From: a virus | Virus record (IMG/VR): IMGVR_UViG_3300023116_000082 | Location: 1-46,298 of that record | Length of the DNA: 46,298 nt | Reading direction: 5' to 3' (one strand) | Shown here: positions 28,504-39,554 of the stretch, in pieces | Numbering within the stretch: the stretch's first letter is position 1 | How the letters are laid out: each line of letters opens with the position of its first letter | Position numbers and translations under genes: made by a program | The notes under the pieces: model-generated | Seen by the model: only the letters and a program-made list of their open reading frames with translations | Database searches by the model: none | Told to the model about the DNA's origin: nothing

Positions 28504-31500
28504 TAGTTTGTCCCAATTTGAGTTGGATTAATATTTTCATTAAATTCATCACCGGCAGACCTTTGGAGTTCAGTGGATATGTCAACCTTAACATCACTTT
28601 CAACTGGGGTGATAACTTCATGTGCAGGAGCATCATATACGGAGGTGATTTCCTCGTCCACAATTATTTCTGGATATACGCCAATGTATTCAGCATCAGG
28701 AGTCTTAACGATTTCCTGAATACGGTTTATAGACTGACCAACAAAGATTGTACTTGGTACTACCTTAATAGTTGACTCACTGACAGTCTGAGCAGCAGCA
28801 ACAGATACTAATATATCATCAGGTACTACAAAATCTGTAATTTCTGACTCTTCAGTAGTATTTTCTTCAACATTACTGATAGATACGGAGTTGATATTTG
28901 GTTCAGTTGTATCTAGAGTCTGAACTCTAGATTCAATCTCGATAAATCTAGTTAGATCATCTTGAATTCCTTCAATGTCTCTAGGTGCAATTATTACCTG
29001 ACTGCTTAGTTTAGTAGTCTCACCAATGAAGATATAAGATACATCTTCGGGTAGAGATTCTTCTTCAACTAGAGTAATTACTTCGCTGAATGTTTCGCCA
29101 ACAATCTCATTAGTATCACTTTCGGATGTAATTATAGTAATTAAATCACTAGGTGGTTGTTCACCAAATGGCATCTCAACGTTGCTGAGTGGTAGATTTT
29201 CTTCTCTAGTTTCTAGAGTTACTGTGAAAACACTTTCAACTGAAGTGGAGAGTGCTACAGATAGAATCTGACCAATAGGTTCTTCAGATGGTATCGCTGG
29301 TTTCTCAACAAATGAGCTATAACTTACAAATGATGCTATATCTACAGCAATAGAATCGTATTCAGCAATTACAGTTAGTGAAGATTCCTCAATAATGAAT
29401 GGAGGTACTAGACTTGTTGATTGTAATTGTAGTTGTGCGCTGGAAGATGCATCTTCAATTGAAACTTCCGCAATATCAGATGCTAAGAATAGAGAAATGT
29501 CAGTAGATGATGCTATAAAGTCAATATTAAATACTTGATCATTTCTAGTGATCTTAGTAATTTCTTCCTCTACCGATACAATCTCAACAAATTCATACTT
29601 CTCTACTGCTCTGTATATGTTATTTTCGTCAACAAATACCGCAGCGGGTTCTAGAATTTCTGGAGAATCATTATTTTCAATTTCATATTCAACATCAATA
29701 ATTACATTTAGAGGTCCTGCTGGTGTAGGAACTACTGGGGCACCATCTTCCTGATCAAAAATGTTATCACTTTCTATGTTCTCTGTTGGTGAAGCATTTG
29801 AGTTAATAAAGTTTAGATAAATCTTGACAATATCGCCAACAACATGATCTGCCTCAGTTGTACCTTCAGCACCTCTAATATCAATAAAGAATCTATCTGG
29901 CAACTTACTGCTGTAAGTCATTACTTCAGTTCCAATAATCAATATGCCTTCATCTGGGAATTGATCTGTGCTTGTAACAAATAGTGTTGTATCTCCAATA
30001 TTGAAATTAATATTAACTACTGTACCAATTTGATTTAGTGCTTCTGGTGTAATTAGAGTATCTCCAGCACCAACTCTAGATTCTGAAAGAATTAGTAGAG
30101 AAGCTGCGGTTGTTGTAGTAGCACCAACAATAGCTGAAGATTCTTGTGGTTTTATAAACAGAGTTTCTAGAGGAAGATCCCCCATAGCAACATCAACATC
30201 AGATACAAAACTCTCACCACCAATAACTATTTCCTGTGGAATAGCAGTTAAAGAGAATTGAAGATTGTCCCCAACAATTTCGGATTCAATAAATTTATTG
30301 ATAATAAATTCATCGATTGGATTACCAAGGCCAATTGGCAAGAAAGAACCCGATTCAGAAACATTTGGATTAATTAAAGTAATTTCTTGAGAATTAATTG
30401 TTGCCCTAGTTTCGAGATTAATATTTAAAGTTCTGAGAATATTCGGTTGAATATTTCTATGAGACTTAATAATATCATAACCTCTGGTTACAACAGCAAT
30501 TGGGGGTTGTGTATAACCAGATCCACCTCTTACTAACTCAACGGAAACTACATTGCCCCTCCAAGTAAAAACTCTTGCCTGAGCTCCACCACCATTATTA
30601 TCAACAGGAATAAAGTCAATGTATACTCCAGGTTCATATCCAACTCCTAATGTAGGAATTGTGAGTCCAAGTAGTTGTAATTGAATAGAGTTAGGTTGAT
30701 CAAAATCTAATCCAGTAACCGCGCCAGTAATCGGATCGATTATTGTTGTTATGTTTAACCCACTTCCACCAGGAATTTCTAATGAAGGAGTTGTAATTAC
30801 AGTTCCGTATATATCATTTGGTCTAAAAGGAACAAAATTATTTGAACGCACTACATCAGGAACTTTGACGATAGTTCTGTAATTTTTTTCACCATCAATT
30901 TTAATTTTATCACCTTCAAGTAAATTTGAAGTTATTCTGTTGGTAGTTCTGTATGCTTTGTTTTTAACCAAAGGTTGTTCGAACATCCAACCAGGAGAAA
31001 TTCTTTCAAAGATTCTTTGGTCATTTTCATTTACATTAAAATTAAACAACAACTCCGCAGATATCAATGATGCTGTGTTATTAACGATAACCTCGACCCC
31101 ATCTAATACGAGCATATCTCCATAGACATACACTTCTGGTCCTAAGAAAGTTTGATTTTCGTCAAATATAACAGCAAGATTTAATTCTAAATCCGGTACA
31201 TTAGCAAGATTTTTTCTAAAAACTAAAGGTTCCTGTTGATTTACTAGTGGGTTGTTGTCAACTGACAAGATAAGACGTACACCGTCATATGGTTCATAAA
31301 TTGGGTAGTAATCTGCTACAGCACCAATTGGATTTCCATCGTTATATAACCACAATGGATAAGATTTGGATGCTCCATCCCATTCAGAAATTGTATCATA
31401 GAAATTTCCACCGTCTTCACTAAAATATATGTCTAGAGTTGCTCTGGAGGTATATACTCCACGTTCGAATTCAAATACCCTAAAATTATTATTATCGGAA

Positions 31501-34500
31501 CTTCCTTTATAAGAAATAATATCAACATCACTGAATGTTGCCTTTCCATCAGGGGCAATATAAGAATTTAATTTTCTATTAAATATAATTTTATTTCCAA
31601 TAATATTATAATCAACGCGATTTTTTTGCTGCACACCATCAACAAATACAGTAAAGTATCTGTCATCTGTAATAACATCAATCTTCCCACCCGTAGAATC
31701 TCTAATTGCTAAGTCCCTGCGATAAGGAATTAGATTATTTGATACAGAACCTCTATCATATTGTCCAATAGAATATGCATGGAATCTATCGATAGACAAT
31801 CCTTCTCCTAAATTTAACTGAGCATCACTAACATCCCAATTTGGCGGAGAAGAGAATTTAATTTTGTCAGTTACATTAGGATCTTCATCTCTTAAAATTT
31901 GATATGCCGATGGTTTTTGTAAGATACCATTGATAAACACTAGTAAATTTTCTAAAGGGGCGGTCTTCAAAATTTCATTATTGCCAGTATACAATTCAAA
32001 AATTGTATTCTCTCCATTAATATAATCTGGCAAAGATATATCCACAGATCCACTGCCAGTTGACAAAATGGTATCTAGCGATTGATGTAAAGTGTATAAA
32101 GCAGATATTACGTTAGCACACTCATATCCAAATACAACATTATCAATTTCTACAGAAAGTTGTAGTTCAGTGTCGTCAATAATATCGTAATTTGAATATG
32201 TCAATATATCTGTGTATTGACCGGATCTTTGTTGATTAGTAAAATCTCTTTGAATTAAATTTGGTCCGTTCTCTATAATAAAATTGTAAGATTCAACATA
32301 AGAATCTAGAGCTGATTTAACATCAGCGCAAAGGTTGAGCAGATTTTCTTCATCTGGTGCTAAAGTATATGAAAGAGTTGCAAATGTATATAATCCATAG
32401 TTAGGATTATTTGGATCTATTAAAATTTTAACTAAATCAATAACATGCTGGAATGCTGCTGTGGTTTCTACTATCTCATTACCAATATAATTAAGTTGAT
32501 TTGCCACATAGTATTTTTCTGCATAATCAACAATTCGATTGTTTCCACCATAGTTTAGGTGATAAGTAACGGCATCAATAAAGTATCCAATATCTCTCCT
32601 ACATTTAGTTTCGCTTGGATTTTCAAATGTTGGGTAGGTTGTATTGATATAACTAATTGTTTCGTCAATAATATAAGATTTGTTTAAAGAAATAAGACTT
32701 GCCGCATCTACAAATTTACCTTTGTTTATTTTACTAAATCCAAATCTAACCTGTCGTAATTTAGCAATAGCAGCAGTAATCGAAACCGTAGTGCCATCAT
32801 CAATAATTAATTGAGCATCAGTATTAATTTGTATTCCATTGTACTCAAATTCAATTTCTCCACTAGTTCCTGGCAATTCTTCAATTGTATTAGAAGGAAC
32901 TTGAAAAATAAATGCCGTTCCATCAACAATATCAGTAAATGCATTATTATCAACCCGTACATTATTTTCATCAATAATTTCAATGATTCTAGTATCTGTT
33001 GGGAATTGCTCACCTGAACTTAAATACATACCCTCAACAAGTCCAAAAGTTGATGGTACAGTAATTAAATCACTACCTGCAGTGACTATTACCTCAAAAT
33101 TTGGATCAGCAGTTGCTGGATCATCAATGAATACTACATCCCAATTTCTTATTGCTGCAGCACAAAGTTTTGCTGCATAAAGATATGCTTCTCTGGTCTC
33201 TGTAAGCTCATCATTAATAAAATCTAATTCATTTGCTGCATTATAGTAAGCATTTCCAGAAACGACAATCTTTTCGTTTCCACCAAATCTTAGATCATGC
33301 TCAAATGCGTCTACTATAAATCCAATATCTCTCTTACATTTTTCGGTATCAAACAGAGTTGCTGGATACTTTGTGGTTATGTAACCAAATGTTTCTTCTA
33401 TGATAAATCCACGATTGAATCTAATTTGATTTGCTGAATCTAACCAAATACCACTTCTTTGGAAAATGCTAGAAATTTTTCTAAATGACTTCTCACTTTG
33501 AGTTATATCAACAAAATCAAACATTTTGCCAACAAAATCTGAGGCATCTAAAGTCTGCCCTTCAGAAACTCTAGAACCAAGTGGCGCTGTTGCGAAAGTA
33601 ATTTGATTTCCACTAACGGTAAATGCTACTCCAGGTTCTTGCACAATACCATCTAACGATATGATCATTGCATATTCATTATATGGTGTAATTGCTGCAT
33701 TAGTATCAGCATCTCTTAGAGTAAAAGTTTTAGTTCCAAAAATTAATCCGGTGTCTGCATCAATATATCCATCAAATTCTGGAGTAAGTTTAATATCATA
33801 TAAGTTTGTTGAAGCAAGATTTTCGGAATCTAAGTTGAATCTTCCAACACCTCTAAGTACATTATAATCTCCTAGTGAATTTACAACCTCAGTAAGTTGT
33901 ATTTTGGAAGTTTCACTAAATCCTCCCTGAATTCCAACATTAAATTGCGTAGTAAATGGTATGGAGTATTTTTGATCCGGAACAGAAACAGATTTGAGTT
34001 CTGCTTCAACTATAACCTCACCAAATAATTGGAATCCGGCTGGATGCACAACATCTTTAATTAAATCTCTCCAAATATCAATTGGAGTATATGATCTAAT
34101 TACATAAGAATAATCTTGATAATAATAAGAATCTGTAATTTTACTATCAGCAGAACTTACTAATCCTTTTCCTGAATTAAAATATCCTTTTTTATCAAAG
34201 AAACTCTTGAACTCAGCTTCGTAATTTGTAAATAAAATTGATACTATAGTAGCATCTAAAATGGGAAGTGATTCATCTAATTGACCAACAACATCCTTAA
34301 ATTTTACAATATTTGTTCCTTCTCTAACAGTCTCTACAACCCTACCAGTAAAAATAATATCACCACTAGAATTAGTTTGACTGACTACAGAATTTTTTGA
34401 AAATTTAGATTCAGTTAAATTTGATAGTAATACTACAAGAGTAGAAGTATACTTGGGTAATGTTGTAGTATCTTTGCTGTAAGCTTTACCGGAATTTATT

Positions 34501-37500
34501 ATAGATACCGATTTTGCTACACCAATAGTTTTCGAAGATGGATAAATTTTATGGGAACTTTCAATAATTTTAAAAATTGGAGGAGATGTATATCCTTTTC
34601 CTGATCTTATAGTATTAACACTTACAACTTTGCCTTGATTAACAACTGCCCTATAGTCTCCAGGAACACCATCCCCACCAATAGTTATAATTTTAGGTTC
34701 AATATATCCACTTCCACCAAAAATTACAGTAACGGTATTTACTTCGCCATTAGAACTTAAGATTGGATTTAATACAGCTTCATCCCCGGATGGCACTTCA
34801 ACACCAATAACAGATGGAATTCTGTAATATCCAGAACCGGAGTTATCTAAAGATATGGATGTTATAAGTCCGCGAGCATTAGATGAATTGGTGAGATATT
34901 TTATCTCACCAGATCCATTCTCTTGGGGTTGATTATCAATTTTAAATACTATTTTGTCTTCAGTAGAGTAATTTACTTTTTTAGTACCGGTTAGTGGATC
35001 TTGAACAATAGAAATTCTGGAATTTTCTGTATCTACACCACTAGCAACAATAAAATAATAGTAATTTGTAAATCTTATTGGTTCAAATTTATTGTATTGA
35101 TTACTAGAAATTGCTGGTCCAAATCCAAATTTTAGTGACACGAAGCAATCGGACTGTTCTGTGCCGGGTTCACTAACACCAACAATTTTTTCCGTGGTAA
35201 ACAAATTGTAATTTACACTTGGGGAGAAATCCAAGTAAGTTTGTAGCATACTTGGATGCGAAGTATCAAATTTGTACTTATAATACAATTGTACATCTAT
35301 GTTTGGATTAATTATGAAATTTAATTCATTATCTTCAGAAAACTCTAGTTTAAATTTCTTCTGCTCCACAAAAGAAATAAGAACAGTTTTTCTGTCAGGT
35401 CCACTAGAATCTTTTATAAAAGTATTTCGTGTAATGTCGGATATAGATGCAGGATTTACATTATATGGATACGAAAGAATCATCTTATTTGATTCTTGAT
35501 CATATGAATACACAGTTGGACTAAATGCACCGGTTCCTAATTCCGGAATATAATCACCTTCATTGAATCGATATACAAAATTGTAGAAATTTATCGAAGC
35601 ACCATCAAAATGTTCTTCTGCAGAAGTGCCTTCCTGTGCTCTTTCTACAGTTACTAATTTTGTTGCAGCATTAACAGTAATTACTTTTAAAATTTCATTA
35701 TCAATTTTAAGTAGATCATCTGTAGTAACATTTTCAACCGATGTTAACTTGATTGTAGTATCATCAGATCCCATTCCAGAGTGGTCCACTCTCAATACTG
35801 CAGGTCTTTGTTGAATAGAACCAACTAAATTTTCAATTTGTACAATATCATCTTCAACAAATCCCGAACCTTTATCTACAATTTCTACTGAAGATAAAGA
35901 GTTATATGTATTGTTATCATCATCCACATATTGAGTAATTGTTACATTTACTGTAGCATTACCAATATTTGCAGGGAATGTTCCTGGAGTGTCATAAAGT
36001 CCCCCAGCAAGTATTGATATACGTCCAATTCCAGTATCATCTAACTTAGAAAAAAGTGTCTGATCTCTAAAAGTTACTTCTTGGAATAAACGTTTTCTAA
36101 CATAGTAAGTTTTTTCTGTAAGAAGATCATCAGGATTTATTTCTATATTAATATTGTCATTAAGTAGAAGTCCATGTGGATTTGATGTTTTTAAGATAGC
36201 ATAATTATAATCTATAATATTAACTTTAATATTTTTACTCAGAGATCTTATAGAAGAAATGCCAACACCTACATCATCAGATAATGTGGAACTTTGAAGT
36301 ACAAGGTCTTCATTATCAACACCAACGGAAAAATCTCCAGAAATTACTTTAATTCTTAATGTATTTTGTCTTGATGTACTTTCTAAAATTATGCCGGACG
36401 CTACAGAAACAAATCCGTCAGTAAGATTTATAGTAGATCCAATGGTAAACGAAGAACTATCAGTTAATAATAAATTAGATACTTCTACCTCCAAATTTGT
36501 ATCTGGATCAATAAGGTCAAATAAATTTGTACTATCAAATTCACCAGTTAAATTTTCTAATATAATAGTATTATTAAAATTTACATCATTAACAATATCA
36601 CCTTGATATCCAGTTCCTTGTTGCCTTAAAACAAAATTTTTGAATAGATACGCTTCTTCGTTTGATAATAAAACAGATACAGATTTTTTCGCCCTTAAGT
36701 AATCTACATTTAGTCCAGATACCTCACCAACAGATGCTTCTAATCCAGATCCGGAATCATTTGGATCAAGAATGACCAATTTATTTCCAGGATTGTGTTC
36801 CCTAGTGACAGTATCGACAATAAAACCACTTACTGATCCTTGCTGCACATCAGAAACAATCGCAGAAAATCCAGACCCATTTTTAAGAAACTTAGAGCTA
36901 TCTACTAATTTTGCTGATCTTGGAACTTGATCTTGAGTAATAGGTGAATTGTAGTTAGAATCTACTGGAATAGAATAATAATTTTGCCCCAAAATATATG
37001 GATATACGGAATCACCCGATGCATCTATAGTAACAAAATATGCATATACTCCATCAGGATAATCTGGAGTTACACAAAATCTTCCATTATTTTTATCAAG
37101 ATATGTTTTTCCGGTATTTACATTAGGAACCCATGTAAAATCTTCATCAAATGATCCTAATGGATACTGACTTATTGTGGGTCCATTTTCTCTGGTTGCA
37201 TTTAACTGATATCCAGAGAGCATCCTAACAACTGATGATTGTGGATTACTTGGGTCTTCATATGCATATGGACCATAGATAGGATTTCCGTCATAAGCAA
37301 ATCCTATAATTTTTGAGTGCTCACCTGATGGAGTCTCATTTAATATTGCGTTTATATTATCATTTAGACTATATCTAAGTTTTTTTGGGTTTGCAATTAC
37401 TGCATAAGTTTTTCCCAAAGATACATTCAATTTAAATTTTTTGTCTGCTACTATTCCACTATTAGCATCAATATTTGTATACTCATTAAATCTATTCTTA

Positions 37501-39551
37501 AACCATTTTTTAATTTCTACGGACGCATTTGCACCATTACCAACAGGAATTACTGATACTAAAACATTTTCTTGCGTATAATTTCTTCCCTCGTCAATTT
37601 TTATAACACCAGTAATCTTTCCCTTAGAAGATATTGTAGTTTTATAACTAGCAAATCTACCTTTACCCAATTTGTCTGTAATTACAATTATTGGTGGAGA
37701 TGTATAGTATTCTCCTGGATCAGTAATCACCATATCGGTGATTCTTCCTGAAGTTACTAATGCTTCAATTTTTCCATTTCTACCTGAAGTTATTGTGACA
37801 CTAGGAGTTCTTCTGTAAGTTTGATTCGTTAGAATTTCAATATCCGAAACAACTTCTCCAGAAAGAATAGCTTTTGCTTTTACCGGTGAGTTATTAATTA
37901 AAACTACAGGAGGTACTTTATATCCAGAACCTTTCGAATTGATATTTACTTTTTCTATCGGTCCATATTTAACTGAATTATTGCTAATTTTGCTATAGAT
38001 TAGAGTTCCATCTAAAAGGATACCAACATCATCTTTACCAATATTATAAGTTTCCGTATTGGAAACTGGAGTTTTTCTTACTAACTTAAGATATTTGTTA
38101 TTCTCTAACCCATTAGGATCGGTAGCACTAAGAATATCAAAAGATGGATATCCCGAAGAACAAATATAGAAATAAGTTTCATCTTCAAATATCGCAGAAA
38201 CGTTTGCATTTACATATTTAAGATCTTCTTGAATTGCTGCGTTAGTAGAAACTGTTGGACGTTGGTTAGTCTGATTAGTGATCCATCTGTATTGTCCAGA
38301 ATTTACATCATATACAGTTACATTTCTACTAGAAATTGCTGAAGGAGATTCTAGAATTGGTTCACCAATACTTGCATATGGAATTTTATTTTGTGGTTTT
38401 AAATTATATACAGACCCAGTTACATGAAACTTCACTCCATTTACTTCTAATGGAGGTCTGTCATATAATTTTGTGCCTACGGGATATGAATTATTCCCAC
38501 TTCTTTTAATAATGTAAAATTGATTTATATTTCTATCTACAATTTCAAATATTTCATTACCTATGTAAATAAATTTGTTGGAGTTATTCCATGCCTTCGT
38601 GCTTACTACATCAATAATAAACACTTCCCCATTTGTAGGGACAATTGGATTTGTTAATTCTGTATATCCATAAATTGCAAATTCAGAATTTAATGCCCTT
38701 TTATCAACAATTAATTTTGTTGAATCTTGAAATTCGACAATAGAATCAACAATAGCTGAAGCATATGGATTAAATTGCTCTATTTTTTCACCAACTAAAT
38801 TATTTGAATTACCAGAAATGACATTTATATAAATTTCATAATTTGAAATCCAATCAGATTCAGATGATTTTAAAGTTTGTTCTGATGGTCTGGTAATTGT
38901 AGCGGCATTAGATGGATTTGAATCTACCAGAGAATTGAAAATAAACTTAATTGATTTCTCTGAACCTTTTGATTTATAAAAATCTGTAATATTTTTAATT
39001 AAAGTTCTCTTGTCTATAGTATCAGACAAGTATGATTTTGGAATACTTGAAAGATATTGAGACTCAAAACTCTTTACAATAGCAAATAGGAACAGATTAC
39101 TAATATTTTGTACTGTTGCGCCAGCAGAGTGATTTGCTGAGTCTGAACTTGTATAAGTTGAAGATTTATATAAATCACCAAGACGAGTAGTTCCACTCAC
39201 TCCTCTATAGACGCCAGTTAGAGTATTTCCATCTTTTTCTGTATAAAAACAGATTTCATCATCTACTTTAAAATAACCATATTCATCAGGAAATCCTGAA
39301 GCATCTTCTAGTTCGAATGTGGTGTCTGTAAGATTGACCGATTGCGTTAATCTAGATCCTCTCTCCAGTAAATTTTTTTGATAGTAATTAATATCATAGT
39401 ATGAAGTTATGTTGGATAAAATATCCAACGGTTGACCATGTACCTCTAATCCTTCGTAGTACTTTTCTAAGAAAGACGCAAAGGAACTATACTGATTGTT
39501 AATAAACTCAGGTAATTGTCCTTTAATTAAGCTTGATAACTTTATCGTCAT
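28503..39551 (-). CDS. Giant baseplate-region protein in the gp7 position, 3682 aa
   Basis: This is the largest gene of the window, between gp6 and gp8 where T4 has gp7 (1032 aa); sequence identity with gp7 is not apparent. Residues 1-35 (LIKGQLPEFINNQYSSFASF, LEKYYEGLE) and about 185-215 ('DFYKSKGSEKSIKFIFNSL') form an N-terminal domain I know from large marine myovirus baseplate proteins. Multiple GSGY modules occur (about 537-553, 605-622, 1607-1618, 3005-3022). A YHYH-like domain spans about 745-860 (GFAYDGNPIYGPYAY, LDKNNGRFCV, YPYILG). Helical CxRDIG modules lie near 2069-2139 and 2316-2390, and a CANV helix near 2476-2490. The last 410 or so residues are acidic and poor in Gly. There is no signal peptide, membrane span or catalytic motif. 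The start is 3 bases after the gp6 stop. Confidence 0.88.
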   Translation of the reverse strand: MTIKLSSLIKGQLPEFINNQYSSFASFLEKYYEGLEVHGQPLDILSNITSYYDINYYQKNLLERGSRLTQSVNLTDTTFELEDASGFPDEYGYFKVDDEICFYTEKDGNTLTGVYRGVSGTTRLGDLYKSSTYTSSDSANHSAGATVQNISNLFLFAIVKSFESQYLSSIPKSYLSDTIDKRTLIKNITDFYKSKGSEKSIKFIFNSLVDSNPSNAATITRPSEQTLKSSESDWISNYEIYINVISGNSNNLVGEKIEQFNPYASAIVDSIVEFQDSTKLIVDKRALNSEFAIYGYTELTNPIVPTNGEVFIIDVVSTKAWNNSNKFIYIGNEIFEIVDRNINQFYIIKRSGNNSYPVGTKLYDRPPLEVNGVKFHVTGSVYNLKPQNKIPYASIGEPILESPSAISSRNVTVYDVNSGQYRWITNQTNQRPTVSTNAAIQEDLKYVNANVSAIFEDETYFYICSSGYPSFDILSATDPNGLENNKYLKLVRKTPVSNTETYNIGKDDVGILLDGTLIYSKISNNSVKYGPIEKVNINSKGSGYKVPPVVLINNSPVKAKAILSGEVVSDIEILTNQTYRRTPSVTITSGRNGKIEALVTSGRITDMVITDPGEYYTSPPIIVITDKLGKGRFASYKTTISSKGKITGVIKIDEGRNYTQENVLVSVIPVGNGANASVEIKKWFKNRFNEYTNIDANSGIVADKKFKLNVSLGKTYAVIANPKKLRYSLNDNINAILNETPSGEHSKIIGFAYDGNPIYGPYAYEDPSNPQSSVVRMLSGYQLNATRENGPTISQYPLGSFDEDFTWVPNVNTGKTYLDKNNGRFCVTPDYPDGVYAYFVTIDASGDSVYPYILGQNYYSIPVDSNYNSPITQDQVPRSAKLVDSSKFLKNGSGFSAIVSDVQQGSVSGFIVDTVTREHNPGNKLVILDPNDSGSGLEASVGEVSGLNVDYLRAKKSVSVLLSNEEAYLFKNFVLRQQGTGYQGDIVNDVNFNNTIILENLTGEFDSTNLFDLIDPDTNLEVEVSNLLLTDSSSFTIGSTINLTDGFVSVASGIILESTSRQNTLRIKVISGDFSVGVDNEDLVLQSSTLSDDVGVGISSIRSLSKNIKVNIIDYNYAILKTSNPHGLLLNDNINIEINPDDLLTEKTYYVRKRLFQEVTFRDQTLFSKLDDTGIGRISILAGGLYDTPGTFPANIGNATVNVTITQYVDDDNNTYNSLSSVEIVDKGSGFVEDDIVQIENLVGSIQQRPAVLRVDHSGMGSDDTTIKLTSVENVTTDDLLKIDNEILKVITVNAATKLVTVERAQEGTSAEEHFDGASINFYNFVYRFNEGDYIPELGTGAFSPTVYSYDQESNKMILSYPYNVNPASISDITRNTFIKDSSGPDRKTVLISFVEQKKFKLEFSEDNELNFIINPNIDVQLYYKYKFDTSHPSMLQTYLDFSPSVNYNLFTTEKIVGVSEPGTEQSDCFVSLKFGFGPAISSNQYNKFEPIRFTNYYYFIVASGVDTENSRISIVQDPLTGTKKVNYSTEDKIVFKIDNQPQENGSGEIKYLTNSSNARGLITSISLDNSGSGYYRIPSVIGVEVPSGDEAVLNPILSSNGEVNTVTVIFGGSGYIEPKIITIGGDGVPGDYRAVVNQGKVVSVNTIRSGKGYTSPPIFKIIESSHKIYPSSKTIGVAKSVSIINSGKAYSKDTTTLPKYTSTLVVLLSNLTESKFSKNSVVSQTNSSGDIIFTGRVVETVREGTNIVKFKDVVGQLDESLPILDATIVSILFTNYEAEFKSFFDKKGYFNSGKGLVSSADSKITDSYYYQDYSYVIRSYTPIDIWRDLIKDVVHPAGFQLFGEVIVEAELKSVSVPDQKYSIPFTTQFNVGIQGGFSETSKIQLTEVVNSLGDYNVLRGVGRFNLDSENLASTNLYDIKLTPEFDGYIDADTGLIFGTKTFTLRDADTNAAITPYNEYAMIISLDGIVQEPGVAFTVSGNQITFATAPLGSRVSEGQTLDASDFVGKMFDFVDITQSEKSFRKISSIFQRSGIWLDSANQIRFNRGFIIEETFGYITTKYPATLFDTEKCKRDIGFIVDAFEHDLRFGGNEKIVVSGNAYYNAANELDFINDELTETREAYLYAAKLCAAAIRNWDVVFIDDPATADPNFEVIVTAGSDLITVPSTFGLVEGMYLSSGEQFPTDTRIIEIIDENNVRVDNNAFTDIVDGTAFIFQVPSNTIEELPGTSGEIEFEYNGIQINTDAQLIIDDGTTVSITAAIAKLRQVRFGFSKINKGKFVDAASLISLNKSYIIDETISYINTTYPTFENPSETKCRRDIGYFIDAVTYHLNYGGNNRIVDYAEKYYVANQLNYIGNEIVETTAAFQHVIDLVKILIDPNNPNYGLYTFATLSYTLAPDEENLLNLCADVKSALDSYVESYNFIIENGPNLIQRDFTNQQRSGQYTDILTYSNYDIIDDTELQLSVEIDNVVFGYECANVISALYTLHQSLDTILSTGSGSVDISLPDYINGENTIFELYTGNNEILKTAPLENLLVFINGILQKPSAYQILRDEDPNVTDKIKFSSPPNWDVSDAQLNLGEGLSIDRFHAYSIGQYDRGSVSNNLIPYRRDLAIRDSTGGKIDVITDDRYFTVFVDGVQQKNRVDYNIIGNKIIFNRKLNSYIAPDGKATFSDVDIISYKGSSDNNNFRVFEFERGVYTSRATLDIYFSEDGGNFYDTISEWDGASKSYPLWLYNDGNPIGAVADYYPIYEPYDGVRLILSVDNNPLVNQQEPLVFRKNLANVPDLELNLAVIFDENQTFLGPEVYVYGDMLVLDGVEVIVNNTASLISAELLFNFNVNENDQRIFERISPGWMFEQPLVKNKAYRTTNRITSNLLEGDKIKIDGEKNYRTIVKVPDVVRSNNFVPFRPNDIYGTVITTPSLEIPGGSGLNITTIIDPITGAVTGLDFDQPNSIQLQLLGLTIPTLGVGYEPGVYIDFIPVDNNGGGAQARVFTWRGNVVSVELVRGGSGYTQPPIAVVTRGYDIIKSHRNIQPNILRTLNINLETRATINSQEITLINPNVSESGSFLPIGLGNPIDEFIINKFIESEIVGDNLQFSLTAIPQEIVIGGESFVSDVDVAMGDLPLETLFIKPQESSAIVGATTTTAASLLILSESRVGAGDTLITPEALNQIGTVVNINFNIGDTTLFVTSTDQFPDEGILIIGTEVMTYSSKLPDRFFIDIRGAEGTTEADHVVGDIVKIYLNFINSNASPTENIESDNIFDQEDGAPVVPTPAGPLNVIIDVEYEIENNDSPEILEPAAVFVDENNIYRAVEKYEFVEIVSVEEEITKITRNDQVFNIDFIASSTDISLFLASDIAEVSIEDASSSAQLQLQSTSLVPPFIIEESSLTVIAEYDSIAVDIASFVSYSSFVEKPAIPSEEPIGQILSVALSTSVESVFTVTLETREENLPLSNVEMPFGEQPPSDLITIITSESDTNEIVGETFSEVITLVEEESLPEDVSYIFIGETTKLSSQVIIAPRDIEGIQDDLTRFIEIESRVQTLDTTEPNINSVSISNVEENTTEESEITDFVVPDDILVSVAAAQTVSESTIKVVPSTIFVGQSINRIQEIVKTPDAEYIGVYPEIIVDEEITSVYDAPAHEVITPVESDVKVDISTELQRSAGDEFNENINPTQIGTN

Positions 39552-39554
39552 TTC

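Noticed and set aside
28503-39551. Calling the 3682-aa protein gp7
   Set aside because: Only the position between gp6 and gp8 agrees; no sequence motif of T4 gp7 is visible and the length is more than three times larger.
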